Below are positions 1 to 6,644 of a stretch of 64,000 nt of DNA, in pieces. Under the pieces are notes generated by a model that was given only the letters and a program-made list of their open reading frames with translations, was not told the DNA's origin and ran no database searches. Source of the stretch: an uncultured Bacilli bacterium (GTDB lineage: Bacteria; Bacillota_I; Bacilli_A; RF39; UBA660); NCBI GenBank assembly GCA_944358445.1, contig CALVRC010000001.1:60726-124725 (forward strand), written 5' to 3'. Position numbers and translations under genes: made by a program. The number at the start of each line of letters is the position of its first letter. The stretch's first letter is position 1.

Positions 1-2
1 AA

Positions 3-203
3 CAATTAACAAACACAAGAAGTGCGAATAAAGACCATACCGTTGTCTTAAAAAGGCCAAGAGAAATGAGCCTAGAAGTTTGCCTAGATTATATTAATGA
101 AGATGAACTAGTCGAAGTAACCCCACTAACATATAGATTAAGAAAGAAAATACTAAACACAAATGAAAGAAAAAAATACGAAAATAAGAAAAATCCAAAA
201 TAA
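3..203 (+). CDS. typA: TypA/BipA GTPase, C-terminal end (partial)
   Basis: This is the last 66 codons of a gene that begins before the window. The protein is a ribosome-binding translational GTPase of the EF-G family involved in 50S assembly and stress or cold growth. The visible part matches the conserved TypA tail: QLTNTRSANKD, then KRPREMSLE, then a DELVEVTPLTYRLRKKIL stretch, and a lysine-rich end before TAA at 201-203. The GTPase domain lies outside the window, so the call rests on the tail alone, which is very characteristic of the family. Confidence 0.9.
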   Translation, partial: QLTNTRSANKDHTVVLKRPREMSLEVCLDYINEDELVEVTPLTYRLRKKILNTNERKKYENKKNPK

Positions 204-228
204 AAGCTCCAAAAGGAGTTTTTATTTT
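202..228 (+). terminator. Bidirectional terminator between typA and the lipoprotein gene
   Basis: A nine-pair stem with one G-U pair (AAAAGCTCC, loop AAAA, GGAGTTTTT) starts inside the typA stop codon and is T-rich on both sides. It overlaps the stop codon of the convergent lipoprotein gene, so it can end both transcripts. Confidence 0.75.
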
Positions 229-896
229 GCCTCAAAAGTAGTTTTAAATTCAATTATATCTTTATCACTATTATAAGTTGGAATTATTGAAACAACATAA
301 TTATACTTGTTTTCAAAAGAAATTCTAATGTCAGGATTTTCATAATTAATACTTTTTCTTATAATAACCTTACTTTCATTTACATTATCTTCACTATAAA
401 GTAAATCAACATCAGTAAACTTGTCATTTTCTACCTCTATTTCGTTAATTTTTAAATTGCTTACCTTTTCACCAAAATTTATAACAATATAATTAGATGT
501 CTTATCTAATAAAATAGTATGTTCATCACTATTTGCTTCATAGTTTTTCATGTAATCTATTGTATAAAAGTTCTTATCTGTATATTTTGCTGTTAACTTC
601 TGTAAAAAAGTGTTTAATTTTGTATTCTCCCCTACTTTCCCATCATACTTTAACTCATCATCACTTAAAGAAAAGTAATAAATATCATCAGTTGTCTTAA
701 TTGTAAGCTTGTTAGAAAAATCCTTATCCTCATTCTTATTATAAGTAGTATTAATTAATTTTTTAACCTCATCATAATCCTCTTCATTAATTAAAACATC
801 ATTATACTTTATCTCCGTGATTTTACCTTGAATTTCTAATATTTTAGAACATCCACATAATAAAATAACACATAATAACCAAATAACCTTTCGCAT
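222..896 (-). CDS. Predicted lipoprotein of unknown function
   Basis: A 224-residue protein with a type II (lipoprotein) signal peptide: MRK, a hydrophobic run, then the lipobox LCGC with the lipidated Cys at residue 16. It is therefore probably anchored to the outer face of the membrane. The mature part is rich in Lys, Asp and Asn with alternating beta-type segments, and I do not recognise a domain. An AGGTG ribosome site precedes the ATG. It is convergent with typA and separated by a shared terminator, so it is a single-gene unit. Confidence 0.8.
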   Translation of the reverse strand: MRKVIWLLCVILLCGCSKILEIQGKITEIKYNDVLINEEDYDEVKKLINTTYNKNEDKDFSNKLTIKTTDDIYYFSLSDDELKYDGKVGENTKLNTFLQKLTAKYTDKNFYTIDYMKNYEANSDEHTILLDKTSNYIVINFGEKVSNLKINEIEVENDKFTDVDLLYSEDNVNESKVIIRKSINYENPDIRISFENKYNYVVSIIPTYNSDKDIIEFKTTFEAK

Positions 897-1169
897 ACTA
901 TCACCTATTTTTATTATGTATGTTTTTATAAAAAAAATACTTGTAAAACAACTCTTGCATTGTTAATGATACTATAAGAATGTACAATTCCGTTCCCATT
1001 TTTGTACATTTTAGTATTGACATTCACATATATATTGATTCAAACGTAAAAATACGTTAGGAATTCGAAAACCAAAAATTTCAGTAAATAGAAAAAAGTT
1101 TAAATGGTAAAAATATAAAATAATTACATTAGAGCACGCATAATTTATAAATTTTACCATATAATAAAT

Positions 1170-1199
1170 TTGACAGAATAATACTTTTTGTGATATTAT
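1170..1199 (+). promoter_or_regulatory. Sigma-A promoter of the small RNA at 1206-1308
   Basis: TTGACA (1170-1175), an 18-nt spacer, then TATTAT (1194-1199) with an extended -10 TG at 1191-1192. No coding start follows, but a structured, terminated stretch does. The rest of the 897-1169 gap shows only a small inverted repeat (AACGTA/TACGTT, 1043-1058) and AT-rich DNA. Confidence 0.75.
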
Positions 1200-1205
1200 T
1201 TTGTT

Positions 1206-1308
1206 ACCGGGAGATACTTCTCTGTCAGGTCTATAACTGATGATTGATTTCAAATTTAGTGCTTAGCACCGTCTCAGTTAGGATTAAAGGAACGAAAGTT
1301 CCTTTTTT
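1206..1308 (+). ncRNA. Candidate structured small RNA next to a DUF3800 gene
   Basis: About 103 nt between a strong promoter and an intrinsic terminator, with no open frame. Foldable parts are a GAGA/TCTC hairpin (1211-1222), a seven-pair helix TAACTGA (1234-1240) with TCAGTTA (1274-1280) enclosing a hairpin GTGC-TTA-GCAC (1259-1269), and the terminator AAAGGAAC-GAAA-GTTCCTTT (1286-1305) with its T run to 1308. It converges on the DUF3800 gene, whose stop codon starts one base later. Several structured RNA motifs are known to sit beside DUF3800 genes. Which motif class this is, if any, I cannot tell. Confidence 0.6.
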
Positions 1309-2043
1309 CTATGGAAGAAATAATTTAACTTCTATAAAGCTTATAGTAGAACTCATATCAACTTGTTTTGTCAAAAACAAATCATATTGATGATGTAAAT
1401 AATGTGAGATAATATCTGCACCTTGAATACCAAAATGTTTTTTAGAATCATAAATTCTAAGTGAAACGTTTAAAGAATTATTTAAAATTGGTTCATGAAA
1501 TTTAGAATAATCATAATTTATGATACCATTTACTAATTCTTCATAAATACTATCTTTTAAATTATAATATCCATTGCTTTTCGTTTTACATTCATCACTC
1601 TTAATATATAAATTTAAAGGTTGACTAGGATTTATACGATTATTTCTAATAGAGTGTAATACAATTTCTTTAATAATTCTTTTTTGAGCATAATCACAAA
1701 ATCTGCCTCTGGATGCTTTATCGTTTACAATTGATTCTCGCACCATTTTATTGTTGATAAAAACACCAAAATTATTTTGTTTTTTTAATAAGTTAAATAA
1801 TCTTCTGTTATCACTCGATTTTATTTTAGTTGTACCCTTTATTTCAATACAATTCTTATCACAATTATTTTTATCCTTTTTACAGTATTTACATCTAATA
1901 CTTTTTATTATACTTTTATATTTATTTATAAAATTCATATAGTCCTTTGAACTATAAAAGAATAAACCACCATATATTAAACAATTTTCATTTTTATTTA
2001 ATTTTCCTGAATCATCCATTAAAATAAAAATTCCATTACTCAT
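1309..2043 (-). CDS. DUF3800 domain protein, probable RNase H-fold nuclease
   Basis: A 244-residue protein starting with the DUF3800 signature MDDSGK (acidic pair at residues 10-11) and GGLFF (25-29). Other acidic positions fit an RNase H-like active site: Glu67 in EIKG, Asp150 in KSDEC and Asp190 in GADIISHYLHH. A four-Cys cluster (Cys51, 54, 61, 65) could bind zinc. The family is predicted to be a nuclease and is often found beside small structured RNAs or in defence contexts. Here the gene stands alone, convergent with the RNA at 1206-1308. Family call is good; biological role is unknown. Confidence 0.75.
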   Translation of the reverse strand: MSNGIFILMDDSGKLNKNENCLIYGGLFFYSSKDYMNFINKYKSIIKSIRCKYCKKDKNNCDKNCIEIKGTTKIKSSDNRRLFNLLKKQNNFGVFINNKMVRESIVNDKASRGRFCDYAQKRIIKEIVLHSIRNNRINPSQPLNLYIKSDECKTKSNGYYNLKDSIYEELVNGIINYDYSKFHEPILNNSLNVSLRIYDSKKHFGIQGADIISHYLHHQYDLFLTKQVDMSSTISFIEVKLFLP

Positions 2044-2202
2044 AGCATACCTCCATTCAATTCATGTTTTATCTATAATTATTAATCGTGTATTTTATGA
2101 TATCTTCATTGTAATCTTATATATATCAAACTAACACATTTCTATTTACGACAATTATAATGTGAAACAGTAAAAAAATCAATCATTTTGAACGCATTAA
2201 AG

Positions 2203-2226
2203 AAAAAACACTTGTAAACACAAGTA
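2203..2226 (-). terminator. Terminator of the cotJ operon
   Basis: ACTTGT/ACAAGT hairpin (2210-2225) directly after the cotJC stop codon, followed on the minus strand by a run of T. A-rich and T-rich flanks make it usable in both directions. Confidence 0.7.
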
Positions 2227-2227
2227 T

Positions 2228-2593
2228 TTATTTTTTCATTTTTAAATAATAATCACGTAACTCTTTAAAACGTTGATAGTGAATAATTTCCCTTTGTCTT
2301 AAAAATGCAAGCGGTCCTAAAATATCAGGATCATCAGTTAAGTCCATTAAGTGTTCGTAAGTTGCTCTCGCTCTTTGCTCTGCTCCCATATCACTTTCAA
2401 TATCCGCAATATAGTCGCCAGAAACTTTAATATATGTCATGTTAAATGGATTACCAAAAGAATCTGATGGAAATAAATCACGGCCAAATTGAGAATACAT
2501 ACCATCTAAACCAGCAGCTTTTAACTCTTCTTTAGTTGCTCCTTTCATAAGTTGATAAAGCATTGCAGATATAATTTCCACATGAGCAAGCTC
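2228..2593 (-). CDS. cotJC: cotJC 3' part (manganese-catalase-like spore coat protein), cut by the prophage
   Basis: Encodes the last 121 residues of CotJC. It holds the His of the E-x(2)-H metal site (LAHVEII, seen only when joined to the other flank) and the second pair of manganese ligands: Glu in GAEQRARATYEHL and His in REIIHYQRF. An ATG at 2579-2581 would allow a 117-residue fragment, but without the first ligands it cannot be an active catalase-like fold. The reading frame continues across the crossover at 2592-2593 into the fragment at 59873-60091 once the prophage is removed. The complete protein would have 186 residues, the usual CotJC size. Confidence 0.9.
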   Translation of the reverse strand, partial: ELAHVEIISAMLYQLMKGATKEELKAAGLDGMYSQFGRDLFPSDSFGNPFNMTYIKVSGDYIADIESDMGAEQRARATYEHLMDLTDDPDILGPLAFLRQREIIHYQRFKELRDYYLKMKK

Positions 2594-2595
2594 TT
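2592..2595. other. attL: chromosome-phage junction in cotJC
   Basis: The core TCTT is shared by the three junctions. To its left is cotJC sequence (GAGCAAGC). To its right is the phage arm with ACAA (2600-2603) and TTATCA (2609-2614), one half of the attP dyad. The predicted crossover dinucleotide is TC at 2592-2593. Confidence 0.85.
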
Positions 2596-2611
2596 TTCTA
2601 CAACGAACTTA

Positions 2612-4771
2612 TCAGTCAAAAGGCAATAAAATAATCTTAAGCTGAAAGTTATCCTTTAAATCACGTCCGCCCTTCTCTTTTGTATATATCACTTCTTTAA
2701 TAATAGTAGATAATAATTTATTTTTTTCTTCAGCAGTCATATCTTTTGAATATCCTTTTAATACATTTTCAATGATTGGAATAGCTTTTTTCTTTTGATT
2801 AAGTTCTTTATCATAATCATTATGTAATAATGCCTCTTTTTGCTTCATTAAGTGTTCCAGTTGAACATTTAATGTGTTAGTACGTTTAATAAATAAATCT
2901 TGCGTATAAGCCCCTGTTTCCACCAATTCACACGCTTTCTCAATTTGTTGATTAGTTTTATCTATTTCGTGATTTATTATATCAAGGGTTTGTTTATTAG
3001 TGTCTATTTCTTTTTTTATTTCTTTATCATAATTATTAACAAATATTTTATACTCATCTTTAATTATATAGAGAGATTTCAAAATACGATCCTCTACTAA
3101 CTCTAAATTACTAGAAACACACTTACACCGTGGTCTACTACACATTAAAGTATCTTCGTGCGCAGGAGTTATACTTTCTTCAAAAGTGGTTATCGCCTTA
3201 TCAAACTCGTCAGTTTCAATTTTAAGTAATTCTTTTAGTTCATACCATTTATCTGCGTATGGAATAACAAATCTTTTATCATTAGTTACAAACCATTTAT
3301 CCACTGCATATTTAGGTAAATGTAAATATCTTGCAATATCATTAAGACTGTAATCTTCTTTATGATCTCTTAATAAAATTCTTAATTTTTCTCTATCCAC
3401 CGCATATTTTCTTTTTCTAGTAGGTTTAGCACCTTTTTTTACATAATAAGGTCGCCTAGTCATATTATTTCCGCAATAACCACATTTTACTAGTCCCACA
3501 AGTGGGTTTTTCTGTTCTAAATTTTCTGGAAGAGTTTTAACGCTGTTTTCTTTAAATTTTGCCATTATTTTTCTTCTATACTCTTCATTTAAAATAGGCT
3601 TTTGTTTACCTTTAACTATTAAACAATTATCATTTTTAGGGTTGGTTTTAACAATTTTTCCATCTACCAAGGTAGTAACAGTTTTTCTTCTATTCCAAGT
3701 TAAATAACCATATACACTATAACTTTTTAAAATGTTTCTAATCATATTAGCCGTCCATTCTTTTGCTTTTCTCGGCTTTATTTGAAGATAATTAAAGTAA
3801 TGTGCAATATTTGTTGGACGCATATCATTTATAATGATTTTTAATTTTTCCCCAGGTTTAAAAAAGTTGTTAGGAATATGGATCTTTGCAACATCTATAT
3901 CGTAGTCAAATGCAATACTTTCCAAAGTATCTTTATCTTTAATCTTATAATCTCTGCTTTCACTATTAAGTGTTATTTTTATCGTAAGACCTGTCTTAAT
4001 ATCAAGATTATTAGAAATAATATTAGGTTTATGAGTACCAAATAATTTAGCAATAGAAGAAACTGTATCATTTTCTTTAACCAAGTAGGTTGTATTTAAA
4101 CCAAAAAGAAATAAATCAGCCATTAATCTAATAACATCTGCTTCTTCTTTGTTTTCTACTAACATATACCCTTTTTCTCCTATTATTTTTTCTTTACCCC
4201 AACCGTAGGGTAAAACAGATCCAACATAATTACCCTCTTTAACACTCCTTTCACGTCCACGATTTAATATTCTCTTAACATACGTTAAATATTTTCTTGA
4301 TTGATATAGGCCATCTTCAAAGTAAGATAGATCGTCCTCATTATCTAAATTATATATTTTCATGGGTGTTATTATTTTTGTATTGGTATATTTAAAAGTT
4401 TGGGCTATTATTCCTTGATCTATTGTATTTCCACGTGCCAAACGTTCTATTTCAATACAAATAACACCTTTAATATTTTCGTCTTCTACTCTTCTTAAAA
4501 CTTCTTGCATAACTGGACGATCTTCTACTGTATCTCCAGATGCCACTTCTCTATAAATATTTTTTTCAGGTATGGGTTTACCAAAAATTCGCTTAACATA
4601 CTCTTGTAAATCTTTTTCGTGTCTTTCCAAAGTTTTTTCTATTGGCTCATCTTTAAAATAGTCCATATCTTTTCGTGATTTTCTCAAATATATAATTAAC
4701 ATATCTAATATATCTTCAATAGAATATGTTTTAGGTATTTTTAAAACTCTTAAAAAGGTTTCTAAATTCAT
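2612..4771 (-). CDS. int: Large serine recombinase (phage integrase) with LysM-like and HTH insertions
   Basis: A 719-residue integrase expected to recombine attP with the attB in cotJC. Catalytic domain at about 23-190: nucleophile Ser32 in YLRKSRKD, then REVASGDTVEDRP and ERLARGNTIDQG. The recombinase domain is interrupted at about 228-314 by two LysM-like repeats (YLVKENDTVSSIAKLFG and YKIKDKDTLESIAFDYD). The zinc ribbon has its first Cys pair at 430/433 and the others at 544, 549 and 551. Between them lies a roughly 110-residue stretch with a helix-turn-helix-like segment (SLNDIARYLHLPKYAV). A coiled coil follows at about 580-660. An AGGAAGTG site precedes the ATG. The 3' end is 17 nt from the crossover, as usual for this family. 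Confidence 0.9.
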   Translation of the reverse strand: MNLETFLRVLKIPKTYSIEDILDMLIIYLRKSRKDMDYFKDEPIEKTLERHEKDLQEYVKRIFGKPIPEKNIYREVASGDTVEDRPVMQEVLRRVEDENIKGVICIEIERLARGNTIDQGIIAQTFKYTNTKIITPMKIYNLDNEDDLSYFEDGLYQSRKYLTYVKRILNRGRERSVKEGNYVGSVLPYGWGKEKIIGEKGYMLVENKEEADVIRLMADLFLFGLNTTYLVKENDTVSSIAKLFGTHKPNIISNNLDIKTGLTIKITLNSESRDYKIKDKDTLESIAFDYDIDVAKIHIPNNFFKPGEKLKIIINDMRPTNIAHYFNYLQIKPRKAKEWTANMIRNILKSYSVYGYLTWNRRKTVTTLVDGKIVKTNPKNDNCLIVKGKQKPILNEEYRRKIMAKFKENSVKTLPENLEQKNPLVGLVKCGYCGNNMTRRPYYVKKGAKPTRKRKYAVDREKLRILLRDHKEDYSLNDIARYLHLPKYAVDKWFVTNDKRFVIPYADKWYELKELLKIETDEFDKAITTFEESITPAHEDTLMCSRPRCKCVSSNLELVEDRILKSLYIIKDEYKIFVNNYDKEIKKEIDTNKQTLDIINHEIDKTNQQIEKACELVETGAYTQDLFIKRTNTLNVQLEHLMKQKEALLHNDYDKELNQKKKAIPIIENVLKGYSKDMTAEEKNKLLSTIIKEVIYTKEKGGRDLKDNFQLKIILLPFD

Positions 4772-4804
4772 GATTATAGCACTTCCTTTATTATAAAATT
4801 TATG

Positions 4805-4837
4805 CTATAATTGTATAGAAAAACCATACAATTATAG
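4805..4837. promoter_or_regulatory. Inverted repeat upstream of the integrase gene
   Basis: CTATAATTGTATAG, spacer AAAAA, CCATACAATTATAG: a 14-bp dyad with one mismatch, 34 bp before the integrase ATG. Each arm contains TATAAT, so it may be an operator overlapping promoters, or a 5' hairpin in the integrase mRNA. No convincing -35 box was found. Confidence 0.45.
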
Positions 4838-4912
4838 TTGATTTGTTTCTTCTATTTTTTGTTTAAAAGTGTGATAGCTTGGGTTTTTCATTTATACTCT
4901 GTCAAATCGAAG

Positions 4913-4984
4913 TTTTACCATTATTGGTAAAATATTATTAGAAATGATGGAGTTTGCTCTCTAGTTCCAGCTAGAGAGTTTTTT
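4913..4984 (+). terminator. Plus-strand terminator with an upstream inverted repeat, no gene attached
   Basis: CTCTCTAG-TTCCAG-CTAGAGAG (4957-4978) is followed by six T on the plus strand only. A perfect 8-bp dyad TTTTACCA/TGGTAAAA lies just before it (4913-4932). No plus-strand gene precedes it, so it ends an unannotated short transcript or blocks antisense read-through toward the switch region. A six-codon frame at 4944-4964 reaches into the first stem arm. Confidence 0.6.
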
Positions 4985-4986
4985 AT

Positions 4987-5235
4987 TTACTCCCAAATAT
5001 GTCCACAGTTTTGACAGACATATTTTCTTTTTGTAACATTTTTAATTTTCTTACGCTTTCCTATAAATATTGCGGCAAATAATGCTGGAATAGTTAATAC
5101 TAACCATTTAATAAATATCCACCACCAGCCTATAAATATCCACCATATAATACCGTGATGTTTAGTAACTAATTTTTGTTCGTTTACAGCTTGTATTGAC
5201 ACATTATTACTTCCACATTTAGGACAAGTATTCAT
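4987..5235 (-). CDS. Zinc-ribbon membrane protein
   Basis: An 82-residue protein with CPKCG at residues 4-8 and CQNCG at 74-78, which would pair as one zinc ribbon. A Trp-rich hydrophobic segment (about 28-58) lies between them and can form one or two membrane passes. It is expressed from the lysogenic strand beside the repressor and integrase, with a GGAGGTG site. Small membrane proteins at this place in prophages are sometimes superinfection-exclusion factors, but that is only positional inference. Confidence 0.7.
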   Translation of the reverse strand: MNTCPKCGSNNVSIQAVNEQKLVTKHHGIIWWIFIGWWWIFIKWLVLTIPALFAAIFIGKRKKIKNVTKRKYVCQNCGHIWE

Positions 5236-5371
5236 GTTACACCTCCAATCTTACTACTATATTTAAAACTCCTATACTAGCAAGTTTTAGACATTATTAA
5301 TGTTATTATAGATCCATTTTTCCAATATTTTCCATTTTTATATATAATACAACCCCTAAGGGGGGGATATT

Positions 5372-5458
5372 GTGTATATAAATGATTTAGTTTCAGAACT
5401 AAAAGAATTAAATATTAACATCAAACTATATATCATTTTAATAGAATACTATTTATAG
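5372..5458 (+). CDS. Possible 28-residue hydrophobic peptide
   Basis: A GTG-started frame after an extreme ribosome site (AAGGGGGG, 5358-5366) ends at TAG 5456-5458. The peptide has an acidic N-terminal half and a hydrophobic end (KLYIILIEYYL). TATAAT lies at 5343-5348, so the leader would be very short. The ribosome site can pair with CCCC at 5353-5356 (CCCC-TAA-GGGG), hiding it. It is convergent with the repressor gene. Coding status is uncertain; it resembles small type I toxin-like peptides only in size and layout. Confidence 0.35.
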   Translation: MYINDLVSELKELNINIKLYIILIEYYL

Positions 5459-5462
5459 TATT

Positions 5463-5891
5463 TTATTTTTTATCATTCATAATAAACTGTTTATTGGCTT
5501 TAGCAAATTCTATTAATTTATTAAAATCTTCTTCGGTTATTTTTTCGTCTTTATCCAAAAAGCCTTTTCGAGTTAAAATGTCAGTTAATAATTTGATTTC
5601 TTCCTCTTTATAATTCGATATATCTTCTTGCCTTTCCATAGGAACATCATATCCTAATAACCAGGCCTCATTAACATCAAGTGCTTCGGCCAAAATAAAA
5701 AGGTTATCATTGCCTGCATTAGCAGCACCATTAATATATTTACTTAGCAAGGTCTTATCAATTCCGTTACCTCGATAATTTTCAATATGCTGACGCATAA
5801 CATCTTTTGTTTTATTTACAAGATCAACTTGTCTCATATTTCTAATTCTCATTGCTTGATTAAGTCTATTTGTAAAATTATCTATAACCAT
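5463..5891 (-). CDS. XRE-family phage repressor (CI-like)
   Basis: A 142-residue DNA-binding protein with an N-terminal helix-turn-helix of the XRE type (about residues 7-75, with TLLSKYINGAANAGNDNLFILAEAL as recognition and scaffold helices, here given in two parts: TLLSKYINGAAN and DNLFILAEAL). The C-terminal part is acidic and too short for a LexA-like protease domain, so it is not a self-cleaving repressor. Its promoter (TTGATT 5937-5942, 17 nt, TATACT 5914-5919, minus strand) overlaps operator O1. It most likely maintains lysogeny by binding GTTGAA dyads at 5928-6024. Confidence 0.87.
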   Translation of the reverse strand: MVIDNFTNRLNQAMRIRNMRQVDLVNKTKDVMRQHIENYRGNGIDKTLLSKYINGAANAGNDNLFILAEALDVNEAWLLGYDVPMERQEDISNYKEEEIKLLTDILTRKGFLDKDEKITEEDFNKLIEFAKANKQFIMNDKK

Positions 5892-5913
5892 TTTAACACC
5901 TCACTATATACAT

Positions 5914-5942
5914 AGTATACACACAAAATTGAAAAAAATCAA
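5914..5942 (-). promoter_or_regulatory. Repressor promoter
   Basis: On the minus strand TTGATT (5942-5937), 17-nt spacer, TATACT (5919-5914). The -35 box lies inside operator O1, which suggests that a regulator bound there controls repressor synthesis. Confidence 0.7.
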
Positions 5943-6024
5943 CTTTTGTTGAAAAATTTCAACTTTAGTATTGACTTTGAAAAAAAGTAATGTTACTATT
6001 TTAATGTAGTTGAAAATATTCAAC
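5928..6024. promoter_or_regulatory. Lysogeny operators O1-O3
   Basis: Three 16-bp dyads with the half-site GTTGAA: O1 ATTGAAAAAAATCAAC (5928-5943), O2 GTTGAAAAATTTCAAC (5948-5963), O3 GTTGAAAATATTCAAC (6009-6024). O1 covers the repressor -35, O2 lies just before the early -35, and O3 lies downstream of the early -10. This is the classic layout for a repressor/Cro switch. Confidence 0.8.
5971..5999 (+). promoter_or_regulatory. Early (cro) promoter
   Basis: TTGACT (5971-5976), 17-nt spacer, TACTAT (5994-5999) with TG one base before the -10. It is flanked by operators O2 and O3 and is expected to drive the early operon when the repressor is released. Confidence 0.78.
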
Positions 6025-6042
6025 TTCGGAAGGAGGGTAAAT

Positions 6043-6351
6043 ATGAAGTTTGATTATAGTAAATTAAAAGGTAAAATCATTGAAGTGTTTGGTAGTCAAG
6101 AAGCATACGCAGAAAAAATGGGCTTATCTAATACAGCAATTAGTAATAAGCTAAATAATAAAGTACCATTTTCACAACCTGATATTTATAAAACGCTAAA
6201 TTTATTAAATGTTAAGACAAGTGATTTAAACTTTGCTCAATGTTTAAAAGACTATTTTTTTACGCCAAAAGTTGAAAATGTTCAACAAAGTAATGATGAA
6301 CTAGTTAAAGAGCTAGACGACTTTTCTAAAGAACTGGAAAACGAAAAGTAA
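6043..6351 (+). CDS. DUF739 Cro-like regulator
   Basis: A 102-residue helix-turn-helix protein of the DUF739 phage family (FDYSKLKGKIIEVFGSQEAY, then a helix-turn-helix near AEKMGLSNTAISNKLNNK). The ATG at 6043 is chosen for its GGAAGGAGGG site; an upstream TTG at 6010 would lie inside operator O3. It probably acts as Cro, shutting off the divergent repressor. A fourth operator-like dyad lies within its 3' coding region at 6271-6286. Confidence 0.85.
   Translation: MKFDYSKLKGKIIEVFGSQEAYAEKMGLSNTAISNKLNNKVPFSQPDIYKTLNLLNVKTSDLNFAQCLKDYFFTPKVENVQQSNDELVKELDDFSKELENEK
6271..6286. promoter_or_regulatory. Operator O4 inside the cro-like gene
   Basis: GTTGAAAATGTTCAAC differs by one base from O3 although it encodes part of the DUF739 protein. 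It could act as a distal operator for looping or as a roadblock. Confidence 0.55.
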
Positions 6352-6392
6352 TAAAAAAAACACCAAAAATCATAAAATTAGTGAGGTGGAAT

Positions 6393-6632
6393 ATGAAAGA
6401 AAAAAGCTATCACACAATAAGGCAGTTGGAAATAGGCAATACAAAAATAGAATTATGTATTGAAAACAGGCCAACTGAAGAACAAATTAAAAAACGGTTA
6501 ACTCAAATTTATGATGTTATAAACGATATTGCTAGTAAAGCCGAAAAAAGAGGTATAAACACTGCAAAATGGTTTTATACGGAAAAACAGTTAAATAAAT
6601 TAAGGTTAAGCGCAGAAAATCATTTCATTTAG
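6393..6632 (+). CDS. Hypothetical early phage protein (79 aa)
   Basis: Unrecognised, helical and basic, with a conserved-looking C-terminal segment (NTAKWFYTEKQLNKLR). The ATG at 6393 follows GAGGTGG, so an upstream GTG at 6381 is not used as the start. Second gene of the early operon. Confidence 0.7.
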   Translation: MKEKSYHTIRQLEIGNTKIELCIENRPTEEQIKKRLTQIYDVINDIASKAEKRGINTAKWFYTEKQLNKLRLSAENHFI

Positions 6633-6644
6633 GAGGAACATATT

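Noticed and set aside
1011..1253. An 80-codon minus-strand frame
   Set aside because: It lies across the promoter and small RNA on the other strand, has no ribosome site, and its composition (Ile/Tyr/Phe/Cys rich) looks like translated AT-rich noncoding DNA.
1206..1308. Resemblance of parts of the small RNA to a fluoride riboswitch (CTGATGAT) or SRP RNA (TGTCAGGTC)
   Set aside because: The remaining conserved parts of both families are missing or in the wrong order, and no coding gene follows that a riboswitch could control.
2900..3100. A 66-codon plus-strand frame inside the integrase gene
   Set aside because: Antisense to the coiled-coil part of the integrase; hydrophobic composition comes from reading Lys/Glu-rich codons backwards, and it has no ribosome site.
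3800..4120. The LysM-like protein as a cell-wall hydrolase
   Set aside because: The same frame has a full serine-recombinase catalytic domain, zinc ribbon and att-adjacent position, with no signal peptide or hydrolase domain.
5372..5458. Arbitrium-type communication peptide
   Set aside because: There is no signal peptide, no AimR-like receptor gene beside it, and the length is below that of AimP precursors.
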